64,000 nt of DNA, from positions 1 to 64,000 of the forward strand of contig CACZBW010000008.1 in the NCBI GenBank assembly GCA_902779575.1, written 5' to 3'. Source of the stretch: an uncultured Lachnospiraceae bacterium (GTDB lineage: Bacteria > Bacillota > Clostridia > Lachnospirales > Lachnospiraceae). The translations under genes were made by a program, and so were the position numbers. Under the pieces are notes generated by a model, which made no database searches, was not told the origin of the DNA, and saw only the letters and a list, made by a program, of their open reading frames with translations. This document shows positions 43,754 through 53,484 of this stretch, in pieces; the stretch's first letter is position 1, and each line of letters opens with the position of its first letter.

Positions 43754-43805
43754 GTTCTTCTTTCGCTGTCAGGCTTCGCCGCGGAAATGAGGGCGGCTTC
43801 CGCTC

Positions 43806-44573
43806 TCATTTTTTCCCGTTCTTTTTCCCTTTTTTGGATTTCTTTCCCTTTTTCTTTTTTTCTTCCTCCGGACCTTTCTTTGAGAATTCCGGGCCGGCGT
43901 TCAGCTCTCCTGAGTGCTTCTTTCCTGCCTTTTTCCCGTCCATTCTCTCGCTTCTAAGCTCCGGATTCCACCAGCCGCCGGATGTCTCTTCCGCCTCGTC
44001 GTCATCATCGTCATCCGAAGTCCGCCATCCCGGAAGCTCTTCCTGCTCATCCGCAAAGGTATAGCGGTCCTTCGGCTGCACCTGATCAGAACGCCAGGAA
44101 CGCTTTTTATCCGGAACTCCTGTCTTCTTCTTTTCATCCTCAGCCGCTCCGGAGCCTTTTTTCTTCATCTTTGCCGGACCTTCTCCGTCCTGAGGTGCGG
44201 AAGGCTGTCCGCTGTTCGCGGAGGAGTCCGGTGAATCCGCAGTATCTTCCGCAGCGGTTCCGCCTGTGCCGGTCTTTTTCGTTCCGCCCAGGTACTGCCC
44301 GAGAAAATCATAGGCATCATGTATTACTTCCGGATTCAGGGTATAGCAGGTCCATTTGCCATTTCTGCGGGCATTTACAATGCCCGATTCCACAAGGCAT
44401 TTCATATGATGAGAGAGTGTCGACTGAACGATATCGATGGACTGAAGCAGTTCTCCCGCATTCAGTTCCTGTTCCGCCAGAAGCTGGATAATCTTCAGCC
44501 GGTGGGGGTCCCCCACAGCCTTGAAGATCTGATCGAATGCTGCCCTCTCATTCTGAATGCTCCTCTGTTTCAT
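43806..44573 (-). CDS. ArsR family regulator with long charged tail
   Basis: A 255-residue protein. Residues about 10-95 are an ArsR winged helix: DPHRLKIIQLLAEQELNAGELLQ, then STLSHHMKCLVESGIV and the wing RRNGKWTCYTL. The rest, about 150 residues, is disordered and highly charged, with an acidic DDDDDEAEE run and a Lys-rich end (KKGKKSKKGKKNGKK). ArsR proteins are usually 90-120 residues, so the tail is unusual. No metal-binding CxC is seen in the recognition helix. Confidence 0.85.
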   Translation of the reverse strand: MKQRSIQNERAAFDQIFKAVGDPHRLKIIQLLAEQELNAGELLQSIDIVQSTLSHHMKCLVESGIVNARRNGKWTCYTLNPEVIHDAYDFLGQYLGGTKKTGTGGTAAEDTADSPDSSANSGQPSAPQDGEGPAKMKKKGSGAAEDEKKKTGVPDKKRSWRSDQVQPKDRYTFADEQEELPGWRTSDDDDDDEAEETSGGWWNPELRSERMDGKKAGKKHSGELNAGPEFSKKGPEEEKKKKGKKSKKGKKNGKK

Positions 44574-44818
44574 AGTCCCGCTCCCCTTTATTTCTAGCCG
44601 GAATCCCCTGCATGCCGGCCGCTCAGTAACCGCCGCGCATGCGCGTGCGGACTGTTATCTCCCGAATCTGATTACATCTCCCCCGGTCCCTTTCCCGGAA
44701 GAGAGTCTCCCCTTATACATCCGTCCTGTCTTCCACCCGGCATACAGCACCGGATACCGGCTTCCGCAGCCCGCAGACCGCCCTTACGGACTGCTGGCCG
44801 GGAATCGTAATCTCCTGC

Positions 44819-45478
44819 TTACAGGTCCATGAGCAGTTCCCTCAGTCCGCTCACGGTCTGCACAATATAATCCGCGCCGGCTTCCTCCAGCTCCCCGGCT
44901 TCCGCGTAGCCGTAATAGACGCCCACGGAATCGATGTGCGCCGATCTCGCCCCTTCAATATCATATCGCCGGTCGCCGATCATCAGCGTTCTGTCCCTGT
45001 TCGCAGCGGCTGACGGACATCTGCGCATTACCTCCGCAAGAATCTCTTCCTTTGAGGACAGTTTTCCGTTTATCCCCGAACCGATTGTACAGGCAAAATA
45101 ATCTGCAATGGAAAAATTCTCCAGAACCTTATTCACGTAGACCTCAGGTTTGGAGGACGCCACAATCAGCGTTCTTCCTTCTCCGGCCAGATCCCTCAGC
45201 AGTTGGGGGATTCCCTCATATACATGATTCTCCAGAATGCCCTGTTTCTCATACCGCTCCCTGTAGTATCGCACTGCCAGAAGGGCATCCTCTTCATTCA
45301 TTCCGCAGAAGAGGCGGAACGAATCCGTCAGAGGCGGTCCGACAAATCGTCTCAGTTTCCTGACATCCTGCTCCGTAATACCGAATTTCTCCAGGGCATA
45401 CTGCACGCAGCGCATGATACCCTCTCCCGAGTCAGTTAAGGTTCCGTCCAGATCAAAGAGCAGATAGGAATACTTCAA
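44819..45478 (-). CDS. HAD phosphatase (phosphoglycolate phosphatase-like)
   Basis: A 219-residue HAD hydrolase. Nucleophile motif FDLDGTLTDSG at the N-terminus, the motif II segment VASSKPE, and motif IV MIGDRRYDIEGA. The helical cap places it with Gph/PpaX-like enzymes. Substrate not predictable. The ATG is 11 bases after the stop of the L,D-transpeptidase gene in reverse order, so they are cotranscribed. Confidence 0.9.
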   Translation of the reverse strand: MKYSYLLFDLDGTLTDSGEGIMRCVQYALEKFGITEQDVRKLRRFVGPPLTDSFRLFCGMNEEDALLAVRYYRERYEKQGILENHVYEGIPQLLRDLAGEGRTLIVASSKPEVYVNKVLENFSIADYFACTIGSGINGKLSSKEEILAEVMRRCPSAAANRDRTLMIGDRRYDIEGARSAHIDSVGVYYGYAEAGELEEAGADYIVQTVSGLRELLMDL

Positions 45479-45489
45479 TATGTACCTCC

Positions 45490-48303
45490 TCAGGATGACG
45501 AAACCGACGAATAACCGGTGGCCCTTGCCGCCGTTTTGTTCACGATCGAACCCAGTCCGTCATCTTCCACCGTTCCGAATTCATATTCAACCTGCTGAGT
45601 GATCGAATAAATGTCCTGGATACCGGTCTGCGCGTCAAGCGCTTCCTGCGACTCATCCTGATATACAATAACGGGAGTTCCGTACTCCACTGCCTGGTAA
45701 ATCAGCTTCACAGCCGCAAGCGGCGTATTGACACATCCGTGGGAACCGCTCCCCTGGTAAATCTGTCCGCCGAAATAATAGCGGCTCTGAAGATCGTGGA
45801 CGCCTACGCCCCCATTGAATCCGATCCAGTAATCCACCGGAGTGCGGTAATCGACTCCGCGCAGGGTGACGTTCCGCTGGATATCATATACCCTCCAGAC
45901 GCCGCCGGAAGGCGTATCATTGTTTTTGTATGGATTGCCCGTGACAACCGGCGTATCTACGATCAGCTTTCCTTCCTTATACATCCACATCCGCTGATTC
46001 GTAATATTGATCTCAATATAGGTGTCGCCGATATCATTCAGTCCGCGGCTCTTCGCTGTCTGGGTATAGACCGGATCCAGCGTCCCTTTCTTTCTGTTCT
46101 TCAGAGCGTTCAGCAGCTCCTCATAGGTGGCTTCCTGATCCAGAATCCAGCCGTAATTGCCGTCGTACAGTTCCACTTCGGTTCCAAGGCTTGTATAGAA
46201 AGTCCTCCTGCCTGCAACCGTATCAAACTTCTCCGCCAGGGAACTCACATAGCGGCGTACCTTCTCCTCATCCAGGAAATACCTTCCGTTCTTTCCCTTC
46301 GAAAGGAACTTTGCAACCCGCTCGGGATCCAGCTGCTCGCTCCGGTCGCCGAAATCCAGCGTAACGCAGGCTCCGAGTACTTTATTCAGTCTTCTGGCTT
46401 CCTTATTCAGGGCAGCGTCATCCGAATAAACCACGGGATCCTTATAAAAGCCAAGCTGCTGGAAATCAAGCTGCGTAATGCCCTTATCAAAAGCATCCTT
46501 CACCGCTGCCGCAGCTGCTTCTGTATCCAGGGTATTCCCCATAATCTCTTCCGAGACATAGGCTCCGTCCTGGTTAAACGCAAGCTGCGCGTCAACGGGA
46601 GCGATGATATTCGCCTCATCAAAGCAGCTGAGCCCGCTGATCACCTGCTCCGCTGCATTTCTGTCATACTGTGTCTTCAGAACTTCAGACTGTCCTTTAA
46701 TCCCGCGGGCGATCATCATGACCGGCCAGAAAGCCGTCATCTGACCTTCCATCGCGTCTTCGATCTCTCCGTTGTCCTGATAGCGGAGCCGGATCTGTTC
46801 CGCTTCGATCACGTCTCCGACGGCCGTTCTGATCTGCCCTTTCTGCCGTGCGGAAACAGCCTGCGTCTGCTCCTGATGAGCAGGCAGGTCACCAAGTCCG
46901 TCCAGCAGGGCTCCGCTGGCCGTATATCCGTAATACCGGGCTGTTTTCAGAAGCTGTCCGCCCCGGCTTTCCTCCGCGCTGTTTCCTGCGGAAAGGACGG
47001 CGGATTCTCCCGCACCGGAAGTCTCTGATTCCGTGCCGCCGTTTCGTTCCAGAATCGACAGGCTGTAGCTGTTGACCTTCGCTGTCACGGCGGTCTTGAC
47101 TTCTTCCACCGTCATCCCCGCTGCCGGAATGCCGAAAAACTTCGTCCCCGGATAAAATTTGTCATGATAATATACTGCCGTACTGATGTAACCGGCGGTC
47201 AGAACAGCCGCCAGAGACACGAGCAGCGGTTTGCGGTGCCTGAGAGCAAAATCCTTCAGAAGCTCCCCTGCACTGCGGTTATTCTGGAGCACCGGTACTG
47301 CTGCGGTTCCTGCCGCAGGCATGCCGGCCGCTGCAGATTGCGCAGCCATTTCCGATCTGTTCCTGCGTTTCACCTGCAGAAGAGGATTCTCCTGAGCCGT
47401 CCTCCGTTCATGGCGCTCCACCGCCTGGCCCTCCTGAACCGCCTTCTTTTCCTGACGCTCTGCCGTCTGGTTCTCCTGAACCGCCTTCTCTTCCTGACGC
47501 TCTGCCGCCGGGCTCTCCTTAGCCGCCTTCTCTTCCTGACGCTCTGCTGCCGCGGTCTCTTTGACCGTCGCTGCCGTATCTGCGGCAGTCTGAACGGGCT
47601 CACGCTCTTCCCGGGCCTGCGCACGCTTTAATTCGCGTTCTTCCTGCGCCTTGGCACGCTTTAATTCGCGCTCTTCCTTCTCCTGCGTCCGCTTCAGCTC
47701 GCGTTCTTCCCGGGCCTGCGCACGCTTTAATTCGCGCTCTTCTTTCTCCTGCGTCCGCTTCAGCTCACGTTCTTCCCGGGCCTGCGCACGCTTTAATTCA
47801 CGTTCTTCCTTTTCCTGGATCCGCTTTCTGTCCTGTACTCTCACCAGAGTATCACGGCTCAGAAGAGGATTCCCGTCCGTTTCAAGATAAGGCCTGCCCG
47901 GCTTTACGGACCTTGCAGGAAATTCCTCAGTCTTAGTAACCGGCGGATTAATCTGCGCTGCTTTTGCTGCATCCGCAGCTGCGGGAGCTGCACCTTCACT
48001 GACGACTTTTTCTTCTGTCTTCGGGACACTGTCCGGTTCTTTTACATGAACGCCAAATAAGCGTCCGTCGCCTCCTACCTCCAGCCGACTCATTTGGCTG
48101 TTAGGCAGACTGCGCCCGACGCTCTTCTTTGCTGATTTCTGATTCGATCTGACCGTACCCTTGCCGCTTCCCTGCGTGCCCTTCTTCCTGGTCACGTCCG
48201 GCGCATACAGCAGCTTGTTCTCCGCCTCTGCGCCCAAGTGGGTATAACGACTTGATGACGGTCGATCCACCCTTGGATCTTCCGCCAGATTACCCCTGCT
48301 CAT
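45490..48303 (-). CDS. Large L,D-transpeptidase with coiled-coil cytosolic tail
   Basis: A 937-residue peptidoglycan cross-linking enzyme. The N-terminal about 355 residues are cytosolic and disordered, including 11-residue repeats (ERELKRAQARE / ERELKRTQEKE, about 165-235) and 14-residue repeats (AERQEEKAVQEN, about 252-307). A membrane helix (about 358-378) is followed by peptidoglycan-binding/PG_binding_4-like regions and a C-terminal YkuD domain. The active site is GSHGCVN. The same enzyme type lies upstream (48546-49982). The huge cytosolic tail is uncommon for LDTs. Confidence 0.9.
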   Translation of the reverse strand: MSRGNLAEDPRVDRPSSSRYTHLGAEAENKLLYAPDVTRKKGTQGSGKGTVRSNQKSAKKSVGRSLPNSQMSRLEVGGDGRLFGVHVKEPDSVPKTEEKVVSEGAAPAAADAAKAAQINPPVTKTEEFPARSVKPGRPYLETDGNPLLSRDTLVRVQDRKRIQEKEERELKRAQAREERELKRTQEKEERELKRAQAREERELKRTQEKEERELKRAKAQEERELKRAQAREEREPVQTAADTAATVKETAAAERQEEKAAKESPAAERQEEKAVQENQTAERQEKKAVQEGQAVERHERRTAQENPLLQVKRRNRSEMAAQSAAAGMPAAGTAAVPVLQNNRSAGELLKDFALRHRKPLLVSLAAVLTAGYISTAVYYHDKFYPGTKFFGIPAAGMTVEEVKTAVTAKVNSYSLSILERNGGTESETSGAGESAVLSAGNSAEESRGGQLLKTARYYGYTASGALLDGLGDLPAHQEQTQAVSARQKGQIRTAVGDVIEAEQIRLRYQDNGEIEDAMEGQMTAFWPVMMIARGIKGQSEVLKTQYDRNAAEQVISGLSCFDEANIIAPVDAQLAFNQDGAYVSEEIMGNTLDTEAAAAAVKDAFDKGITQLDFQQLGFYKDPVVYSDDAALNKEARRLNKVLGACVTLDFGDRSEQLDPERVAKFLSKGKNGRYFLDEEKVRRYVSSLAEKFDTVAGRRTFYTSLGTEVELYDGNYGWILDQEATYEELLNALKNRKKGTLDPVYTQTAKSRGLNDIGDTYIEINITNQRMWMYKEGKLIVDTPVVTGNPYKNNDTPSGGVWRVYDIQRNVTLRGVDYRTPVDYWIGFNGGVGVHDLQSRYYFGGQIYQGSGSHGCVNTPLAAVKLIYQAVEYGTPVIVYQDESQEALDAQTGIQDIYSITQQVEYEFGTVEDDGLGSIVNKTAARATGYSSVSSS
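47383..47550. repeat. 42-bp coding repeats in the L,D-transpeptidase gene
   Basis: Four tandem 14-codon units giving AAERQEEKAAKESP-like peptides, in frame. They lie next to the 33/66-bp array but are a separate repeat family. Confidence 0.8.
47599..47811. repeat. 33/66-bp coding repeats in the L,D-transpeptidase gene
   Basis: Six to seven hendecad units alternating ERELKRAQARE and ERELKRTQEKE, so the DNA repeat is effectively 66 bp. The alternation points to duplication of a two-unit block. An 11-residue period is that of a slightly right-handed coiled coil. Confidence 0.85.
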
Positions 48304-48465
48304 TTGTCGCCCCTTATTACAGTTACAAAACTCCCGAACCGCCCTTACAGCCCGGTCGCTCTCCCCTCTGTTGCCTACACTTTTTTATTATATCGAAATT
48401 AAGCCCGATTTCAATGACTCAGCCAAACTTTCTTCAAAAATTTCTTTCCCGTTTCCGGATCAGGG

Positions 48466-48527
48466 CAAAAAATGAAATCAGGTTCTGTTCCTTACGCGCA
48501 TCGGCGGCAAAGCGGAACCTGATTTCA
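48466..48527 (-). terminator. Terminator after the second L,D-transpeptidase gene
   Basis: Perfect 13-bp arms TGAAATCAGGTTC / GAACCTGATTTCA with a 29-base loop, followed on the minus strand by TTTTTTG. It separates the two L,D-transpeptidase genes. Confidence 0.8.
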
Positions 48528-48545
48528 AATCAGTCAGGATAATCG

Positions 48546-49982
48546 TTATTTATAGAGGATGATCGCTGTCCCTGTCTCGATACTGTTATAGATCTCCTGC
48601 GCCGCATAATAGGGAAGATTCACGCATCCGTGAGATCCGTCGTAAACATAGATATTCCCGCCGAAAGACGAGCGCCAGGTCGCGTCATGCAGGCCCTGTC
48701 CTTCAAAGAAAGGCATCCAGAAACTGACGTCCGTCCTCCAGCCGTTCACCGCATTCTGGCCGGTCAGAGTGGCCGGACTCTGTTTATAGGCGATCGGGAA
48801 GCAGCCCGTCTGTGTCTCCGTCCCCTTTGAGACGCAGCCGGATACCAGATCACACTCCGAGATCAGGCTGTAATCCTTGTAAAACCACAGATGCTGAAGG
48901 GAAAGATTGACCTCTACATAAGTTCCGGAAAGGTCGTCCATCCCGTCTCTTCTCACGCCGGCGACACTGTAAACCGGTTCCCGCGTAACCTTGCTGTTGG
49001 ACTGGATGTCGAGAACCAGCTGCTGGTACTCTCCTTCTTCGTCCACTGTATATCCATACTCGTTCTCCGGGTCGGCAATCGTGATGTCCGTTCCGACTGA
49101 AGTATGAAAATGCCTCGGATAATGGCAGGTATTATACCGGGCGGCGAGATTCATAACGTACTCGCGGATCCGCTCCTCGCTCAGCATGCCTTCGCCGTTT
49201 TCCATAAAAACCCAGTCGCGGATGGTATCCCAGTCGATCTCCTCCGTCTGTGAACCGAAGGTATAGGTAATCACCGCCTGGTCATAGGAGTTGTAGGCGT
49301 TCATCTCATTATTCAGGTCGGTATCGGTAGAAAGAATATAGGGAAGCACATACAGGTGCTGCGGAATGGTGATGTAGAGATCCTCCTGGGGGCGGGCCTG
49401 TTCCACCAGCTGGTCCGTCTGCTGCTGGACAAAGATCTGCAGATCCATATCCCTCAGCTCCGTTCCCTGGACTTCCGGTTTAATCGTATAAGTTTTTGCC
49501 TTTTTCTTATAGACAAGTTCCGCATCCTGATTCGGGATACGCTCCGAAGCCATATTGCTGACGGCCACAGTGGAAGAAAACTGTCCCTGGTTGAACAGGA
49601 AAGGGACCTGTACATCAAAGGAATTCCCGTTCATCATACTGGCCATAAAGACGGCAAGGCTGCTCTTCTGCCTGCTGAGCGCGCTCTGAAGGCTCGCCTG
49701 CAGCGACTTCTCGTCCACCGTATAGCCGAGTTCCTCCAGCGACCAGACCGCCTGCTCCGCCTCCCCCTCGAGCAGGTGAACTTTCGGCGCGGAATAGGAC
49801 TTGCTGAGCAGATCATAGAGATCAGCGGGCGTTTTATTCGACGCGTCAAATCCATTGATGCTGGTATTATTAAAATAAGTCGTCCGGTTCCATTCCCTGT
49901 GCAGATAAAACATCGCAACCGCTGCGATCGCCGCGATCAGAATCACACACACCAGAATAAAACGCTTCAATATCTTATTCAC
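48546..49982 (-). CDS. L,D-transpeptidase
   Basis: A 478-residue membrane-anchored L,D-transpeptidase. GTG start at 49982 is chosen because GGGGAG lies 6 bases upstream and the protein then opens directly with a membrane helix (about 6-27). PG_binding_4-like regions follow and the YkuD domain ends the protein with GSHGCVNLPYY. It makes 3-3 cross-links in peptidoglycan. It has no long cytosolic tail, unlike its neighbour; both have their own terminators. Confidence 0.88.
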   Translation of the reverse strand: MNKILKRFILVCVILIAAIAAVAMFYLHREWNRTTYFNNTSINGFDASNKTPADLYDLLSKSYSAPKVHLLEGEAEQAVWSLEELGYTVDEKSLQASLQSALSRQKSSLAVFMASMMNGNSFDVQVPFLFNQGQFSSTVAVSNMASERIPNQDAELVYKKKAKTYTIKPEVQGTELRDMDLQIFVQQQTDQLVEQARPQEDLYITIPQHLYVLPYILSTDTDLNNEMNAYNSYDQAVITYTFGSQTEEIDWDTIRDWVFMENGEGMLSEERIREYVMNLAARYNTCHYPRHFHTSVGTDITIADPENEYGYTVDEEGEYQQLVLDIQSNSKVTREPVYSVAGVRRDGMDDLSGTYVEVNLSLQHLWFYKDYSLISECDLVSGCVSKGTETQTGCFPIAYKQSPATLTGQNAVNGWRTDVSFWMPFFEGQGLHDATWRSSFGGNIYVYDGSHGCVNLPYYAAQEIYNSIETGTAIILYK

Positions 49983-50357
49983 TTCAGGCTCCCCTTTTCT
50001 GCGGCCCTCTTCCGCAAATCTGTCTTCCGGAGGGTCCCGAAAGACCGCCGGAGTTCCCGGACACATGTCTGCCGTACTCCACTCCCCCGAGGGACAGACT
50101 CATCCCAGTAAACTGTGATACATCATACCATTAAAAGCAGGCATAGTCACCATGATTTTCAGCAAAACTTTCTGAATAAATTATGAAGCTCCTCTCTTTG
50201 CCGAAAGGCGGGCAAATCTGCGGCCGGCGGACCATTCCGTGCAGGATGCCCGGCTGAAAAAGAACAGGCCGCGCCTTCCCGGCACGGCCTGAACAGACAC
50301 TCTTATTCCTTTTGTCTTCGGAATCCTGCTCCCGGCAGGCTTTCCGTCCCGAAAACT
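49983..50357. other. 375-base gap between transpeptidase and membrane protein genes
   Basis: Holds the terminator at 50255-50291 for the zinc-ribbon gene and an AT-rich stretch (about 50100-50190) likely carrying the transpeptidase promoter. I found no convincing promoter pair or small ORF. Confidence 0.35.
50255..50291 (-). terminator. Terminator of the zinc-ribbon membrane protein gene
   Basis: CAGGCCG..CGGCCTG stem with TTCTTTTTC on the minus strand, about 65 bases after the stop. Confidence 0.75.
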
Positions 50358-51800
50358 TCAGTTTCTCTTTACCTTGATCTTGTAGATAATAACCCAGAGT
50401 CCCATGAAGAGGAAGTAACCTGCGGCGCTTCCTCTCGCTGCCAGTCCGATATAGTCATTCGGCGCCATCGGAACCATGAGAAGCCCGCACAGCGCGGCTG
50501 CGATAATGGAGATAAAGGCCACATAACCGGGCATCTTTCCGGGATCCGCGCCTGTCTTCGAATTAAGCTTGACAACCTTCAGGCAGAACATCCACTGGAT
50601 ATAATACAGGATCACGAACAGAGTGATCACGATCATCAGGATCAGCATCAGGAGCCCCTCTATGAAGGAGCTGGTGAACTGGGCGCTGGAAGCACCGACC
50701 ACAACAAAGTAAAGCGAAATGACAAGCCCGATGCCCAGAACGATGCAGGCAATGATGAACTTCAGGACCCACATCACTCTTGCCAACGTATATCCGCCCA
50801 TGGAAAACTGTCTTCTGCGGATATCCGTCTGGCCGAACATCAGCCAGAGCGCCAGGCAGTACAGCGCGTTCGGAATCAGGAATACCAGCAGGATCCCCAG
50901 CATTACATTGTCGCCAAGCTGTTTTGCGATGCCATAGACATTGACAATCATCGATACCAGCTGTGAGCAGAGCTCGGTGAGAATCTGCGTGAAGAAGGTG
51001 TTGTTCCCTCCCAGGATGTTCGCAAGCATCGAATCTGCCTGGCTGAGGTTGTACATCGCGTTCCCGCTGATAATATTATAGGCGTTCAGGCCGAGCATCG
51101 CCGTAAAGAACAGCGCCATCAGGAAGAAGGTAAGAGACTTGACCCTCTTTCTGGCTTTGATCATGAAAGCCTTGCTTCCGCCGGCAGACTGTTCCCGCTT
51201 CCCGTAATCCGCCCGGTCGCGCGGCGGAACCTGGCCGCCCTGGGGCTGACGGTAACCGTAACCGGCATCACCGTACTGTTCCCTGGGTGCGCGTTCCCTC
51301 TGGTTCCCGGCTTTTGCCTCGTACTGCTGGCGGGCGGCATAGGTCTGTCCCCTGCCGACATCCTGTCTCCAGTCCGTCCCGTCATAGTACTGCTGGCCGC
51401 CCTGCATCTGACCGCTCACAGTACCTTCCGGCTGTCCGGCAAATGCCTCCTCCGGGTCTGCCTGCTGCGCGTAATTCATCTCCTCAAAACTATCTTCGGA
51501 GCCCGCGTTTTCCTCCTCCGGGAACTGTCCGGCAGGAGTTTCACCGGAAAACTGATCATCCACAGGCCTCTGTCCCGCAAAAGCCTCCCGGGTTTCCGCG
51601 GCCGGCTCTTCCGGCTTCTGAGTACTCTCAAAGGAATCCGCCTGCTGCCCGGCTGCAGCGTCCTCTTCTGAAAAATCTTCCGTAAATCCGATCTTTCTGC
51701 TGGTCTGACCATCCGGAATATCTGAAAGCCTGTTTCCGCATACCGCACATGTGACTACACTATCATCATTCTCGTGGCCGCAATACATACATCTCTTCAT
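50358..51800 (-). CDS. Zinc-ribbon multi-pass membrane protein
   Basis: A 480-residue protein. The N-terminus is a zinc ribbon (MKRCMYCGHEND then TCAVCG, two CxxC knuckles). A disordered Gln/Glu-rich region (about 35-205) with a GQQYYDGTDWRQD stretch follows, then five to six membrane helices (about 218-478). Such zinc_ribbon_2 plus membrane proteins are frequent in Clostridia and unassigned. It is divergent from telA across a short region with promoters both ways. Confidence 0.75.
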   Translation of the reverse strand: MKRCMYCGHENDDSVVTCAVCGNRLSDIPDGQTSRKIGFTEDFSEEDAAAGQQADSFESTQKPEEPAAETREAFAGQRPVDDQFSGETPAGQFPEEENAGSEDSFEEMNYAQQADPEEAFAGQPEGTVSGQMQGGQQYYDGTDWRQDVGRGQTYAARQQYEAKAGNQRERAPREQYGDAGYGYRQPQGGQVPPRDRADYGKREQSAGGSKAFMIKARKRVKSLTFFLMALFFTAMLGLNAYNIISGNAMYNLSQADSMLANILGGNNTFFTQILTELCSQLVSMIVNVYGIAKQLGDNVMLGILLVFLIPNALYCLALWLMFGQTDIRRRQFSMGGYTLARVMWVLKFIIACIVLGIGLVISLYFVVVGASSAQFTSSFIEGLLMLILMIVITLFVILYYIQWMFCLKVVKLNSKTGADPGKMPGYVAFISIIAAALCGLLMVPMAPNDYIGLAARGSAAGYFLFMGLWVIIYKIKVKRN

Positions 51801-51833
51801 GACAGTTCTCCTAATTTACGAAGCTACTAAAAA

Positions 51834-51862
51834 ATTATACCCCTAAAAGCGGCCCCGCGCAA
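51834..51862 (-). promoter_or_regulatory. Promoter of the zinc-ribbon gene
   Basis: Minus strand TTGCGC (51862-51857), 17-bp spacer, TATAAT (51839-51834). Start near 51827. Confidence 0.6.
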
Positions 51863-51886
51863 GCAAAAACAAGCATTAAGAAACAC

Positions 51887-51915
51887 TTGTACTGAAGATT
51901 CCGGATTGTTAAAAT
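51887..51915 (+). promoter_or_regulatory. Promoter of telA
   Basis: TTGTAC (51887-51892), 17-bp spacer, TAAAAT (51910-51915). Start near 51922, about 40 bases before the ATG. Confidence 0.6.
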
Positions 51916-51962
51916 AGGACTAGCTTTTATTTGAATATGAATCGGCCAAAGGAGGTTTTACT

Positions 51963-53423
51963 ATGTCGACTGATAACATTTTTGACCAGACAGTTCCTTC
52001 GCCGGCTCCGATCAGGCTCACATTCGGGGAGGAAGGAAGTCCGGAAATTGCAGTGGATGACGTGATCGCACAGGCTGAAAAAGCCGCCGCGCAGGCGCAG
52101 GAAGCTGCTGCTCAGGCTCAGGCGGAAGCTGCTGCCAAGGCTGCCGCGGAAGCCGCTGCGAAGGCGCAGGCGGAAGCTGCCGCTCAGGCTCAGGCGGAAG
52201 CCGCCGCGAAGGCGCAGGCGGAAGCCGCCGCAAAGGCGCAGGCGGAAGCTGCCGCTCAGGCCGCCCAGGCTGCAGTTCAGTACCAGGCTGCTCCGGCTGC
52301 CGCCCAGGTCCAGGCCGCTCCTTCTCCCGCTGCTACAGCGGAAGCCATCATGGCGGCGCAGAGCACTCGTCCCGCGGAGCAGGTCCAGGATGTCAGGCTC
52401 ACGCCTGAAGAGCAGAAGATGGTTGACGATTTCGCGAAAAAGATCAACATCCATGATTCCAACGCGATTATGACCTACGGCGCGGGAACGCAGAAAAAAA
52501 TGTCCGATTTCTCCGACCAGGCCCTGGCCAATGTCCGCAACAAGGATCTGGGGGAGGTAGGCTCCATGATCAGCGGCCTCGTCACCGAGCTGAAAGATTT
52601 TGACGTCAAGGAAGACGACGGCGGATTCCTGAAGTTCTTTAAAAAGCAGTCCAATAAGATGGTCGCCCTCCAGGCACGCTACGACAAGACAGAGCAGTCG
52701 GTGGATACGATCGTTGACGCGCTTGAGAAACATCAGGTCCAGCTGCTCAAGGACGTCGCCACGCTGGATCAGATGTACGCCCTGAACCTGTCCTATTTCA
52801 AAGAGCTGTCCATGTATATCGCGGCCGGCAAAAAGCGCCTTGCCGAAGTGCGCGCAGGGGAACTGAAAGAGCTGCAGGACCGCGCGGCCGCTTCAGGAGA
52901 CGCACAGGACGCGCAGACCGCCAAGGATTTCGGCGCCATGTGCGACCGTTTTGAAAAAAAGCTCCACGACCTGGAGCTGACGAGGATGATCGCGCTGCAG
53001 ACAGGTCCGCAGATCCGCCTGGTACAGGATGCGGATACCCTTATGGCCGAGAAGATTCAGTCCACGATCGTCAACACGATACCGCTGTGGAAAAACCAGA
53101 TGGTCATCGCCATGGGCGTAGAGCATTCCAACCAGGCCGCGAAAGCGCAGCATGAGGTTTCCGAGCTGACCAACCAGCTGCTCAAGAAGAACGCGCAGCA
53201 GCTGCATACCGCATCCGTCGAAACCGCAAAGGAATCCGAGCGCGGCATCGTGGACATTGAGACCCTCAAGCAGACCAACGCGGAACTGATCAGTACTCTG
53301 GACGATGTTCTCAGAATCCAGGAAGAGGGCCGCACAAAGCGCTCCGAGGCGGAAGCCGAGATGGCGCGTATGGAAGCCGAACTGAAGCAGAAGCTTCTCG
53401 AGCTTTCAAAAACCTCCCGCTGA
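51963..53423 (+). CDS. telA: TelA/KlaA-type toxic anion resistance protein
   Basis: A 486-residue cytosolic protein. The C-terminal two-thirds (about 150-475) is the TelA fold, all helix. The N-terminus includes an alanine/glutamine-rich octad repeat (AQAEAAAK units, about 36-105) followed by a Pro/Ala/Gln stretch. TelA was named for tellurite resistance, but in Firmicutes it is often linked to phage, bacteriocin and envelope stress responses. AAAGGAGG precedes the ATG. It converges with xpaC, the usual partner family. Confidence 0.88.
   Translation: MSTDNIFDQTVPSPAPIRLTFGEEGSPEIAVDDVIAQAEKAAAQAQEAAAQAQAEAAAKAAAEAAAKAQAEAAAQAQAEAAAKAQAEAAAKAQAEAAAQAAQAAVQYQAAPAAAQVQAAPSPAATAEAIMAAQSTRPAEQVQDVRLTPEEQKMVDDFAKKINIHDSNAIMTYGAGTQKKMSDFSDQALANVRNKDLGEVGSMISGLVTELKDFDVKEDDGGFLKFFKKQSNKMVALQARYDKTEQSVDTIVDALEKHQVQLLKDVATLDQMYALNLSYFKELSMYIAAGKKRLAEVRAGELKELQDRAAASGDAQDAQTAKDFGAMCDRFEKKLHDLELTRMIALQTGPQIRLVQDADTLMAEKIQSTIVNTIPLWKNQMVIAMGVEHSNQAAKAQHEVSELTNQLLKKNAQQLHTASVETAKESERGIVDIETLKQTNAELISTLDDVLRIQEEGRTKRSEAEAEMARMEAELKQKLLELSKTSR
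52068..52277. repeat. 24-bp coding repeats in telA
   Basis: About eight in-frame octads of the AQAEAAAK / AQAEAAAQ type, GC-rich and low in codon diversity, in the first quarter of telA. Confidence 0.85.
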
Positions 53424-53484
53424 AGAAGTTCCCGCCGAAGACAGCCGTCAGGGCTGTCAGGCAGACTGATCAGGCAGCTTTCAG

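Noticed and set aside
43750-43806. Hairpin between ArsR and YbaK as a terminator
   Set aside because: T-run lies on the plus strand only, where no gene would use it; on the minus strand there is none.
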